64,000 nt of DNA from Dorea_D sp963559605. GTDB lineage: Bacteria; Bacillota; Clostridia; Lachnospirales; Lachnospiraceae. The notes beneath the pieces are model-generated. The model saw only the letters and a program-made list of their open reading frames with translations. It did not search any database and was not told the DNA's origin. Positions 42,212-50,955 of this stretch are shown piece by piece (position 1 is the first letter of the stretch; each line of letters opens with the position of its first letter). The position numbers were made by a program, and so were the translations under genes. The DNA lies in contig CAUWLL010000009.1 in the NCBI GenBank assembly GCA_963559605.1, forward strand, positions 1 through 64,000, written 5' to 3'.

Positions 42212-43390
42212 ATGAATAATTATGTGGAAATGACAAATCATAATCTGGTGCATACTTATAACCGTTTTCCGGTCGTTTTGGAGAAAGGAGAAGGCGTGTA
42301 TCTGTATGATACAGACGGAAAGAAATATTTGGATTTCGCGTCAGGTATTGCGGTATCCGGTCTGGGATATGGGGACAAAGAATTAAACGAGACTTTAAAA
42401 ATGCAGATAGATAAACTTATGCATACATCGAATCTATATTATAACACGGCTTGCGGAAAAGCGGCGGAAGCCCTTAAAAATGCCTGTGGTATGGATAGAG
42501 TGTTTTTCACGAACAGCGGGACGGAAGCTAATGAGGGGGCTTTAAAAGCTGTCAGGAAATATGCTTGGAAGAAAGGGACGGGGCGATATGAGTTTATTGC
42601 CATGACCAATTCTTTTCACGGAAGAAGTATGGGAGCTTTATCCGTGACAGAGCACGAGGCTTATCGTATCCCTTTTGAACCTCTGATCCCCGGGGTGAAA
42701 TTTGCAGAGTTTAACAATCTTGAAAGTGTCAGATCACTGGTAAATGAGAAAACCTGCGCAATTATCTTAGAACCTTTGCAAGGAGAAGGAGGGATTCAGC
42801 TTGCTAAGCAGGAATTTATGGCGGGGATTCGAAAGCTTTGTGATGAGGAAGGTATTTTGATGATCTGCGATGAGATTCAGTGCGGTATGGCTCGGACAGG
42901 CAATATGTTTGCATGGCAGTCCTATGGTACGAAACCGGATATTATTACCATGGCGAAAGCGATCGGAAGCGGTGTTCCGGTGGGGGCATTCGGTATGACA
43001 GAAGAGGTGGCGTCATATTCCTTGGAACCGGGAGATCATGGGACGACATACGGGGGAAATCCATTGGTCTGCGCGGCAGTTGCAAAAACATTGGAAATCT
43101 ATGCCAAAAGAGATTTGGTAAACCATGTGCGGGAGGTAGGCTCTTATTTGAAGGAAAAGCTGGAACTCTTAAAGGAAAATTGTTCCGGTATACTGGAATG
43201 TAGAGGAACCGGACTCATCCAGGGCATTAAATTGGATAAACCGGTGGGAGATACAGTGAAAAAAGCAATAGAGGAAGGGCTTCTCATCATCAGCGCCAGA
43301 AGTGATGTGATCCGTCTGGTTCCGCCTCTTGTCATAGAAAAAGAACATGTGGACGAACTGGTGGAGAAACTGAGGAAAATTTTGGGATAA
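42212..43390 (+). CDS. argD: Acetylornithine aminotransferase
   Basis: ArgD makes N-acetylornithine from the semialdehyde using glutamate and PLP. The 392-residue class III aminotransferase has FTNSGTEANEGALKAVRK for phosphate binding, ICDEIQCGMARTG with the PLP-contacting Asp, and the PLP lysine in ITMAKAIGSGVPVGA. It is the last arg gene of the operon. ArgJ recycles the acetyl group, so argE is not needed. The ornithine carbamoyltransferase gene is not in the window. Confidence 0.95.
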   Translation: MNNYVEMTNHNLVHTYNRFPVVLEKGEGVYLYDTDGKKYLDFASGIAVSGLGYGDKELNETLKMQIDKLMHTSNLYYNTACGKAAEALKNACGMDRVFFTNSGTEANEGALKAVRKYAWKKGTGRYEFIAMTNSFHGRSMGALSVTEHEAYRIPFEPLIPGVKFAEFNNLESVRSLVNEKTCAIILEPLQGEGGIQLAKQEFMAGIRKLCDEEGILMICDEIQCGMARTGNMFAWQSYGTKPDIITMAKAIGSGVPVGAFGMTEEVASYSLEPGDHGTTYGGNPLVCAAVAKTLEIYAKRDLVNHVREVGSYLKEKLELLKENCSGILECRGTGLIQGIKLDKPVGDTVKKAIEEGLLIISARSDVIRLVPPLVIEKEHVDELVEKLRKILG

Positions 43391-43479
43391 AGAACGGAAT
43401 GTAGATTGTTCCGCGTGATACACTCATACAATCCGATCATCTGGATATACTAGTAGAAAAAGTGTGGAGGTATAAAAAG

Positions 43480-43911
43480 GTGATTGGATTTTTTATTGCG
43501 ATTTTATCCGGCGCACTGATGAGTGTGCAGGGAGTTTTTAATACGCAGGTGACAAAGACTACGGGGATGTGGGTGAGTAATGGCTGGGTGCAGCTGAGCG
43601 CATTTGCTGTATGTCTGATCGCATGGTTTATGATGGGGAGAGACAGTGTGACGACGCTTTCTAAAGTAGAGCCGAAATATCTGCTCTTAGGCGGTGTTAT
43701 CGGAGCAGGGATTACATGGACGGTGATTAAAAGTATGGAGCAGTTAGGACCTGCCAGAGCGGCTCTTTTAATTGTAATCTCACAGCTTATTATCGCTTAT
43801 ATTATTGAACTTTTCGGAATGTTCGGGGTAGATAAGGAACCTTTGGAATGGCGTAAAGTTATCGGGATGGGAATTGCGCTGATTGGAGTTGCAATTTTTC
43901 AATGGAAATAG
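43480..43911 (+). CDS. DMT-type transporter, YdcZ/DUF606 family
   Basis: A 143-residue protein with about five hydrophobic helices, the half-size form of the drug/metabolite transporter superfamily. The start IGFFIAILSGALMSVQGVFNTQ and the LGGVIGAGITWTVIKSMEQLGPARAALLIVISQL block match the YdcZ/DUF606 family, which act as dimers or pairs. I chose GTG at 43480, nine bases after GGAGG, instead of the GTG at 43462, which would place the ribosome site inside the coding region. The substrate is unknown. Confidence 0.8.
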   Translation: MIGFFIAILSGALMSVQGVFNTQVTKTTGMWVSNGWVQLSAFAVCLIAWFMMGRDSVTTLSKVEPKYLLLGGVIGAGITWTVIKSMEQLGPARAALLIVISQLIIAYIIELFGMFGVDKEPLEWRKVIGMGIALIGVAIFQWK

Positions 43912-43977
43912 TAGAATAAAAATGTCTAGGCATAAGAGGGGTATTTACGGTTTGATAAACTGTAAAGGAGAAGGATT

Positions 43978-44571
43978 ATGCGTAGAAACTTAAAAAGGAT
44001 TTGTATATATATAGTGACAGGTTGTCTTTTGATGTTTACCGGCTGTGCCGGAAATGAAGAAGACAAGGGGGAACTTGTGGAAGTTCAGGGAGTTGAAGAG
44101 GAGGAAACTGTGACGCCGGAATCTGATAAGCCCGAGGAACAACCACAAACGATATTTGTATATGTCTGTGGACAGGTGGCTTCTCCGGGAGTGTATGAAT
44201 TGGAGTCGGACAGTCGTTTGTTTGAGGCAGTGAAAGCCGCAGGCGGTATGACGGATGCGGCGGCGGATACCTATTTGAATCAGGCGGAAAAGCTGACGGA
44301 CGGACAGCGTATTTACGTGCCTTCAGAGAAAGAGACAGAGAAAAACGAACAGACAGTACCGGAGCAGGAAGCGGAGGACGGAAAAGTAAATCTGAACACC
44401 GCGTCTAAGGAAGAATTGATGACATTAAGCGGGATCGGAGAATCAAAAGCGTCGGCGATCATCCGGTACAGGGAAGAAAACGGGGGCTTTGAATCTACAG
44501 AGGAGATTAAAGAAATCGAAGGTATCAAGGACGGAGTATATAATAAGGTAAAAGATTACATTAAGGTCTAA
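43978..44571 (+). CDS. comEA: ComEA-like DNA-binding lipoprotein (SLBB plus helix-hairpin-helix)
   Basis: A 197-residue ComEA-type protein, which in competent bacteria binds incoming DNA outside the membrane. A lipoprotein signal peptide ends at Cys23 (lipobox FTGC), whereas ComEA usually has a transmembrane anchor. An acidic linker, an SLBB domain (about residues 57-112, VYVCGQVASPGVYEL) and a C-terminal double helix-hairpin-helix domain (NLNTASKEELMTLSGIGESKASAII) follow. comEC is 3 kb downstream past a two-component system. Confidence 0.88.
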   Translation: MRRNLKRICIYIVTGCLLMFTGCAGNEEDKGELVEVQGVEEEETVTPESDKPEEQPQTIFVYVCGQVASPGVYELESDSRLFEAVKAAGGMTDAAADTYLNQAEKLTDGQRIYVPSEKETEKNEQTVPEQEAEDGKVNLNTASKEELMTLSGIGESKASAIIRYREENGGFESTEEIKEIEGIKDGVYNKVKDYIKV

Positions 44572-44585
44572 TAAGGGAGAATCAT

Positions 44586-45275
44586 ATGGCAGGAAAAAGA
44601 GTGTTAGTTGTTGACGATGAAAAATTAATTGTAAAAGGGATTCATTTTAGTCTGGAGCAAGACTCTATGGAAGTAGATTGTGCATACGACGGAGAAGAAG
44701 CGCTGAAACTCGCCAGAGAGAATAGTTATGATATTATTTTGTTGGATATTATGCTTCCCAAATATAATGGATTCGAAGTGTGTCAACAGATTCGGGAATT
44801 TTCTGATGTTCCGATCATCATGCTGACGGCAAAAGGCGACGACATGGATAAAATTCTGGGGTTAGATTACGGCGCAGATGATTATATTACGAAACCGTTT
44901 AACATTCTGGAAGTAAAAGCGAGAATCAAAGCGATCCTGCGGCGTGTTGATAAGAGGAACGGCGGTTTTGAGGATAAAGTAATTGTTAAGGGCAATATGC
45001 AGATCGACTGTGAGAGCAGGAGAGTTGTCATCAGTGGGAAAGAGATCAATCTGACGGCAAAAGAATTTGACCTGCTGGAGCTTCTTGCAATGAATCCGAA
45101 CAAAGTGTACAGCAGAGAAAATCTTCTGAATATCGTCTGGGGTTACGAATATCCGGGAGATGCAAGAACAGTAGATGTACATATCAGACGGCTTCGGGAA
45201 AAAGTAGAAATAAATCCAAGCGATCCGAAGTATGTATACACCAAATGGGGAGTGGGTTATTATTTCAAAGGTTAG
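44586..45275 (+). CDS. OmpR/PhoB-family response regulator (two-component system 2)
   Basis: A 229-residue regulator. The receiver has Asp10/Asp11, phosphoacceptor Asp54 in LLDIMLPKYNG and the Lys in ITKPF; the winged-helix domain starts near residue 128 with the LTAKEFDLLELL motif. It is 14 bases after comEA and its 3' end overlaps the possible start region of the kinase gene. It resembles the PhoP/WalR branch, but there is no walHIJ gene set here, so a WalR assignment is not supported. Confidence 0.93.
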   Translation: MAGKRVLVVDDEKLIVKGIHFSLEQDSMEVDCAYDGEEALKLARENSYDIILLDIMLPKYNGFEVCQQIREFSDVPIIMLTAKGDDMDKILGLDYGADDYITKPFNILEVKARIKAILRRVDKRNGGFEDKVIVKGNMQIDCESRRVVISGKEINLTAKEFDLLELLAMNPNKVYSRENLLNIVWGYEYPGDARTVDVHIRRLREKVEINPSDPKYVYTKWGVGYYFKG

Positions 45276-45294
45276 TAAATATATTAAAGTTAAT

Positions 45295-46698
45295 ATGTTG
45301 AGAAGTCTCCGTTTTCGGATTATCCTGCTTGTTGTGGCAGTAGGGATCATTCCCGGAATTATTATGGAAACGGTGATTCTCAACAGCTATGAAAAACGTG
45401 CAGTAGAAGTACGAACTGCGGATATACAAAATCAATGTACAATTCTTTGTGACCAATTGAGCAACATGGATTACTCAAAGGGGATCGCATCAGAGGTTAT
45501 CAGGACAGAACTTACTCAGCTTTCGGATATATATAACGGCAGAGTTATGGTGATTGACAATGGATACCACATTATTGAAGATACTTATGATATGGATAAG
45601 GGCAAAACGATTGTGTCCGGAGATGTGATCCGATGCTTTGAAGGTAAGGGCACCAGTTATTATGATGCCAAGAACGCCTACATAGAAGTAACTACTCCGA
45701 TTTCCGACCCGGATTCCAGTTATGTGTCCGGTGTTATGTTGGTCAGTATATCTACAGATACGATTGCAGACAGTATTGCGGTTCTTCGGGAGAAGGGGAT
45801 TACGATAGAGATTACCATGGGGATTCTTATTATATTGTTGGCGTGTTTTTGGGGATTTCGCATCGTGAAACCATTTGAGAGAATCACGCAGTCTATTTCA
45901 GCGGTCACAGAGGGATACGAAGATAATTATCTTCAGGAAAATACTTATACAGAAACGAAAGTATTATCTGAAGCGTTCAATAAAATGCTCGGAAGATTAA
46001 AAGTGCTGGATGATTCCAGACAGGAATTTGTATCCAATGTGTCTCACGAATTAAAGACGCCGTTAACTTCTATGAAGGTTCTTGCGGATTCCCTGTTGAT
46101 ACAGGAAGATGTTCCGCCAGAACTTTATAAAGAATTTATGAGCGATTTGTCGGAGGAGATTGAACGAGAGGACAAGATCATCAACGATTTACTTTCTCTC
46201 GTAAAGATGGATAAAACGGCAAATACAATGAATATCAAAGTAGAGAATATGAATGCTTTGATAGAAAAGATTTTGAAGAGGCTTCGTCCTATTGCGGCAA
46301 CCCGTAATATTGAGGTGGTATTGGAGAGTTTTCGTCCGGTAACAGCAGAAGTTGACGAGATGAAGCTGTCCTTGGCGATTTCCAATTTGGTAGAAAATGC
46401 AATTAAGTATAACAAAGAAGGTGGATGGGTCCATGTATCGCTGAATGCGGATCATAAATTTTGTTATATTGAAGTGGCAGATTCAGGAGTTGGTATTCCG
46501 CAGGATGAGATTGAGCATATTTTTGAACGTTTTTACCGGGTGGACAAGTCTCATTCCAGAGAGATCGGGGGCACGGGGCTTGGACTTGCAATCGCAAGAA
46601 GTGCGATCGTTATGCACCGAGGAGCTATTAAGGTTTACAGTCAAATTGGAGAAGGAACAACGTTCACGGTAAGACTTCCGTTGCTGTATGTGTTATAG
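45295..46698 (+). CDS. Sensor histidine kinase with HAMP domain (two-component system 2)
   Basis: A kinase of 467 residues from the chosen start. Two membrane helices (about 9-27 and 175-195) enclose an extracytoplasmic domain of about 145 residues of PDC/Cache-like size. A HAMP domain, the His box SNVSHELKTPL, N box NLVENAIKYN, DSGVGIP and GGTGLGLAIARS follow. The start is uncertain: the frame opens at 45232 inside the response regulator gene, but the first helix begins just after the ATG at 45295; neither start has a strong ribosome site. Confidence 0.88.
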   Translation: MLRSLRFRIILLVVAVGIIPGIIMETVILNSYEKRAVEVRTADIQNQCTILCDQLSNMDYSKGIASEVIRTELTQLSDIYNGRVMVIDNGYHIIEDTYDMDKGKTIVSGDVIRCFEGKGTSYYDAKNAYIEVTTPISDPDSSYVSGVMLVSISTDTIADSIAVLREKGITIEITMGILIILLACFWGFRIVKPFERITQSISAVTEGYEDNYLQENTYTETKVLSEAFNKMLGRLKVLDDSRQEFVSNVSHELKTPLTSMKVLADSLLIQEDVPPELYKEFMSDLSEEIEREDKIINDLLSLVKMDKTANTMNIKVENMNALIEKILKRLRPIAATRNIEVVLESFRPVTAEVDEMKLSLAISNLVENAIKYNKEGGWVHVSLNADHKFCYIEVADSGVGIPQDEIEHIFERFYRVDKSHSREIGGTGLGLAIARSAIVMHRGAIKVYSQIGEGTTFTVRLPLLYVL

Positions 46699-46712
46699 GA
46701 GGAAGGACAAGA

Positions 46713-47630
46713 ATGAAAAGATATAAAATGTTTTGCATCTGTCTGTGCGCGTTTCTCTTGACATCATGCGGAGAGCGTAAGGAACCGGAAGTGGGGGAAA
46801 CCTGTATTTATTATATCAATACAGAAGGAACGGGATTTGTAAGGGAAGCTTATGATATTACCGGAGATACGAAAGAGTCAGAGATAGAGAATCTTTTAAA
46901 GGCTATGCAAAAAGCGCCAGATTCTGCAGACTATGTAAGTCCTGTCCCGGAGGACATATCCGTGGATAAATGGGTCATGGATGATACGGCGGTACATTTG
47001 TATTTTAACAAAGCTTATGAAAAACTGAAAAAAGGACGTGAACTTTTGCTTCGTGCGTCTATGGTGCAAACTTTGACGCAAGTGGAAGGGGTAGACGCTG
47101 TGCGTTTCTTTGTGGATGACAAACCGTTGGCAGATGACACTGGACGGGAAGTTGGTTACATGAGAGCGGAGGATTTTGTGCAGAACACGGGAAGTTCTAT
47201 TCACTCATATCAGATGGGAGATTTCCGTTTGTATTTTGCAAACAAAACGGGTGATAAACTGGTAGCAGAAGACATTCGTGTGCGCTATAACAGTAATATG
47301 TCCGAGGAAAGGTTAATAGTAGAAAGACTGGTGAAAGGCTCGTCGAAAAACGGGGCGCATCCGGTAATCTCTCCAGATACAGAGATTCTCGGCGTATCTA
47401 CAAAAGATGGGATCTGCTATGTGAATTTTAATGAAAAATTTTTGGATACACAATATAAAATGGATCCAAAACTTACAATTTACGCTATTGTCAATTCCAT
47501 TGTGGAAAGTGGTGTGGCAGGTCAGGTGCAGATTCTGGTAAATGGAGAGAAGGATGTGCGTTACCAGGGAAGCGTGGATCTTAGCCGGCCGTTTTCGGCA
47601 GATTCACAATATGTAGAAGGAGAAAATTAA
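46713..47630 (+). CDS. GerMN-domain lipoprotein
   Basis: A 305-residue lipoprotein with signal peptide ending at Cys19 (lipobox LLTSC). It contains two tandem GerMN domains, about residues 55-150 and 175-285, each with an EERLIVERLVKG-type and a GVSTKDGICYVNFNEKF-type block. In Bacillus, GerM is needed for sporulation and forms rings in the mother-cell channel; here the gene lies in a regulator-competence cluster, so the role may differ. It starts 14 bases after the kinase stop and abuts comEC. Confidence 0.87.
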   Translation: MKRYKMFCICLCAFLLTSCGERKEPEVGETCIYYINTEGTGFVREAYDITGDTKESEIENLLKAMQKAPDSADYVSPVPEDISVDKWVMDDTAVHLYFNKAYEKLKKGRELLLRASMVQTLTQVEGVDAVRFFVDDKPLADDTGREVGYMRAEDFVQNTGSSIHSYQMGDFRLYFANKTGDKLVAEDIRVRYNSNMSEERLIVERLVKGSSKNGAHPVISPDTEILGVSTKDGICYVNFNEKFLDTQYKMDPKLTIYAIVNSIVESGVAGQVQILVNGEKDVRYQGSVDLSRPFSADSQYVEGEN

Positions 47631-49871
47631 TTGAGAAACAGACCACTTTGCAGTGTGTGTCTGATTGTGTTTATTTTATTGTGTGTATGTATCCGGGCAG
47701 GGGGAGAGAAGATCGTGAAAGAACTTCGCCCCTCGCCATTGGAACGCAGGATACAGACAGATGAAACAATTCAATTTACCGGTCGGGTATATCAAAAAGA
47801 AATCAAAGACAAGTATCAAATATTATATCTGAAACATGTAAAAGTGACTTATCAAAAGCAATCGCTGATGGAATCCAAAATCATTGTTTATGACGAAACG
47901 AAACAAAAAATAGGTATCGGAAATGTGGTAAAAGGAAACGGAACAGTTTCTTTCTTTGAGCGTTCCAGAAATCCTGGTAATTTTGATCAGAAACTATATT
48001 ATCAGAGACAACAGATTCATGCGTCTGTATGGGCAAAGTCTGTGAAGATTGTGTCAAAGACGATAGAGCCTATAAAAAACAGGCTGTACGAGCTACGGAG
48101 CCGATGGAAGATTATGCTTTGCAGGATTATGGGAGAAAAAGACGGAAGTACCTTTTCTGCCATCCTTCTGGGAGAAAAGAGTGGAATGGACAGAGAATTG
48201 AAAGAACTTTATCAGGTGAACGGGATTGCACATATTCTGGCTATATCGGGACTTCATCTTTCTCTGATTGGTGTCGGGATGTACCGGTTTTTGCGCAGAG
48301 CTACAGGATCTTATCCGGTAGGCGGGATTTTCGGTATCCTGTTTTTGTTGAGCTATATTTTGATGATCGGTTTTACAGTATCCGCAGTTCGGGCGCTTAT
48401 TATGTTCTTGTTCCGGGTAGGTGCGGATATGACAGGACGACATTACGACAGTCCTACGGCGCTTTCTGTGGCGGCTGTGATCGTGATTTTTTGGCGTCCT
48501 CTCTATCTTTATGACGGCGGATTCTGGCTTTCTTTCGGTGCGGTTCTGGCAACGATTTTGGTTCTTCCGGTTTTTGAAGATCTGCCGCTGAAAGGGTTGG
48601 CGGCAAGTGTCAGTATTAATCTTATGTTATTTCCTATATTATTGTATTATTTTTATGAAATTCCATTGTACAGTGTACTGCTGAATCTTGTGGTGATCCC
48701 TCTGTTGAGCGTTTTGTTAGTTGCAGGACTTATAGGAAGTGCGTGTTGTGTGAGCTGTGTGCCTCTTGGGTATGCGGTGCTAGGACTGTGCAGTTTGATT
48801 TTTCGTCTGTATGAGTGGCTGTGTCAGATTACGATCCAGTTTCCGGGAGCCAGAATCATTACCGGACAACCGGAAGTGTGGAAGATATGTCTGTATTACG
48901 GATTACTGGCAGTAGCAGTAGCGCTGATGCGTTGGAATATGCGGGAAAAAGATGCGGAAGAAAACAGGAGAGCAGGAAGCAGGCGGAGAAATAGTATCGT
49001 ATCGGGAGCTCTTGTGTGTGCAGGTATTCTATTGCTAGTGACAAAAGTAGGGAGAACGGATGAATTACAGATTACACTGTTGGATGTGGGACAGGGAGAC
49101 TGCATTTTTATGAAAGATAAGACGGGAATGACTTATCTTGTGGACGGCGGCAGCAGTGACGTGCCTAAGGTAGGCGAATATCGTATCGAACCCTATCTGT
49201 TGTGGAAAGGAGTAGATACGCTGGATTATGTATTTCTTTCCCACGGAGACAGCGACCATGTGAGTGGTATTGAGGAACTGCTTGAAAGACAGCGTATAGG
49301 TGTGAAGATCGGGGCGTTGGTTCTGCCGGATCGATCTGTATGGGATGAGACAATTGTAAGGCTGGCACAAAAAGCTATGGAAAATCGCGTAAAAGTATTG
49401 GAGATGACAGAAGCAAGGGTGTTGAAAAATACGGGAATGGAAATTGCTTGTATCCAGCCGGGAAAAGAAGGCAGATTAGAACCGGGGAATGAAGCCTCTA
49501 TGGTATTGGCAGTCAGGGACGGAACATTTGATATGCTGTTGACAGGAGATGTGGAGGAAGAAGGGGAAAAGCTCCTTATGAAGAAACTGGAAGAACAGTA
49601 TCCGGCGACAACGTGGGAGGTTTTGAAAGTTTCCCATCATGGCTCCAAAAATTCAACGTTAGAACAGTTTTTAGAGATAACAAAACCGATGTATAGTATT
49701 ATATCAGCAGGAATCGATAACCGATACGGACATCCTCATCGGGAAACTGTAGAGAGATTAACGCATGCAGGAAGTAAAGTGTATTCTACACAGAACTGCG
49801 GGGCGATAACGATTCGGGTGAAAGATAAACATATGTATTTGGAGGGACATCTGGAAGAGACAAAAGAATAG
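47631..49871 (+). CDS. comEC: ComEC/Rec2 DNA uptake channel protein
   Basis: A 746-residue membrane protein for passage of single-stranded DNA during transformation. The N-terminal extracytoplasmic DUF4131 region (to about residue 155) is followed by the Competence membrane domain with HILAISGLHLSLIG as signature and about eight to ten helices, and then by a metallo-beta-lactamase domain (from about 475) with HGDSDHVSG and VSHHGSKNS. All three parts are present, so the gene looks intact. It starts at TTG directly after the GerMN stop, with GAAGGAG upstream. Confidence 0.93.
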   Translation: MRNRPLCSVCLIVFILLCVCIRAGGEKIVKELRPSPLERRIQTDETIQFTGRVYQKEIKDKYQILYLKHVKVTYQKQSLMESKIIVYDETKQKIGIGNVVKGNGTVSFFERSRNPGNFDQKLYYQRQQIHASVWAKSVKIVSKTIEPIKNRLYELRSRWKIMLCRIMGEKDGSTFSAILLGEKSGMDRELKELYQVNGIAHILAISGLHLSLIGVGMYRFLRRATGSYPVGGIFGILFLLSYILMIGFTVSAVRALIMFLFRVGADMTGRHYDSPTALSVAAVIVIFWRPLYLYDGGFWLSFGAVLATILVLPVFEDLPLKGLAASVSINLMLFPILLYYFYEIPLYSVLLNLVVIPLLSVLLVAGLIGSACCVSCVPLGYAVLGLCSLIFRLYEWLCQITIQFPGARIITGQPEVWKICLYYGLLAVAVALMRWNMREKDAEENRRAGSRRRNSIVSGALVCAGILLLVTKVGRTDELQITLLDVGQGDCIFMKDKTGMTYLVDGGSSDVPKVGEYRIEPYLLWKGVDTLDYVFLSHGDSDHVSGIEELLERQRIGVKIGALVLPDRSVWDETIVRLAQKAMENRVKVLEMTEARVLKNTGMEIACIQPGKEGRLEPGNEASMVLAVRDGTFDMLLTGDVEEEGEKLLMKKLEEQYPATTWEVLKVSHHGSKNSTLEQFLEITKPMYSIISAGIDNRYGHPHRETVERLTHAGSKVYSTQNCGAITIRVKDKHMYLEGHLEETKE

Positions 49872-49900
49872 TTGTAAACGAGCGGCACAACCGATATAAT
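49872..49900 (+). promoter_or_regulatory. Promoter of holA-lepA-hemW group
   Basis: TTGTAA (49872-49877), a 17-base spacer and a perfect TATAAT (49895-49900), 41 bases before the holA start. Confidence 0.6.
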
Positions 49901-49941
49901 GAAAAGCAGACGGAGAGGAAAATCAGAGGTAAGAACAGAAT

Positions 49942-50928
49942 ATGAAAAGTATAAATGAAGATATTAAAAACGGAGTATTTAAGCAGTTATATCTTCTCTA
50001 CGGGGAAGAAGCTTACCTGAAAAAACAATATAAAAACAAGCTGACAAAAGCCATGCTTCCGGAGGATGATACAGTGAACTTTGCATATTATGAGGGAAAA
50101 GGGATCAATCCGGCAGAGCTTATCGATCTGGCGGAAACCATGCCGTTTTTTTCGGAGTACCGCTTAATTGTTGTGGAAAATTCCGGATTTTTTAAAAATG
50201 CTTCGCCGGAGCTTGCGGATTATTTGAAGAATATGCCCGAGACCACCCGTTTTGTGTTTGTGGAAAATGAGGTGGACAAGCGCGGAAAGATGTATAAGGC
50301 GGTAAAGGAAAAAGGGCGCGTTGTGGAACTGGGAAGGCAAGATGAAAAGACGCTCTTATACTGGATTGCAGGAAGTGTGAAGCGGGAAGGCAAGCAGATT
50401 AAAGAATCGGCGGCAAAGTATCTGGTTTCAAAGGTCGGAACAGATATGGAGAATTTGGAAAAAGAACTGGAAAAACTTTTTTCTTATACGATGGATAAAG
50501 TGGAGATTACAGCCGAGGACATTGACGACATTTGTACAACTCAGATTGCAAATAAGATTTTTGATATGGTGGAGGCAGTTGCTTTAAAACAGCAGAAGAA
50601 GGCGTTGGATTATTATTATGACCTGCTGGCGTTAAAAGAGCCGCCCATGCGTATCTTTTATTTGCTCGGACGTCAGTTTAAGCTGTTGCTGCAGGTGAAA
50701 AGTCTGGTGCAAAAGGGATATGACAAGGCGCAGATAGCCAAGGAGGCAGGGCTTCATCCGTTTGTGGCAGGAAAATATATGCAGCAGTGCCGGAATTTTA
50801 AAAGCAGGGAGTTAAGAGCAGTCATGGAAGAGTCCGCAGAGATTGAAGAACTGGTGAAAACCGGGCGTTTGGGCGACGTTATGGCGGTGGAACTTTTTGT
50901 TGTAAAACACAGTACGCTTGTGGTATGA
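49942..50928 (+). CDS. holA: DNA polymerase III delta subunit
   Basis: HolA is the part of the clamp loader that opens the sliding clamp. The 328-residue protein has the family's N-terminal AAA-like segment (KQLYLLYGEEAYLKKQYKNKL) without a functional P-loop, the central FVFVENEVDKRGKMYKAVKEKG block and the helical C-terminal collar domain (LKEPPMRIFYLLGRQFKLLLQVK). Its place between comEC and lepA is a common Firmicute order; rpsT, which often lies here, is absent. Confidence 0.93.
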   Translation: MKSINEDIKNGVFKQLYLLYGEEAYLKKQYKNKLTKAMLPEDDTVNFAYYEGKGINPAELIDLAETMPFFSEYRLIVVENSGFFKNASPELADYLKNMPETTRFVFVENEVDKRGKMYKAVKEKGRVVELGRQDEKTLLYWIAGSVKREGKQIKESAAKYLVSKVGTDMENLEKELEKLFSYTMDKVEITAEDIDDICTTQIANKIFDMVEAVALKQQKKALDYYYDLLALKEPPMRIFYLLGRQFKLLLQVKSLVQKGYDKAQIAKEAGLHPFVAGKYMQQCRNFKSRELRAVMEESAEIEELVKTGRLGDVMAVELFVVKHSTLVV

Positions 50929-50955
50929 TTATGCATGGTAAAGGAGTGAATACAA

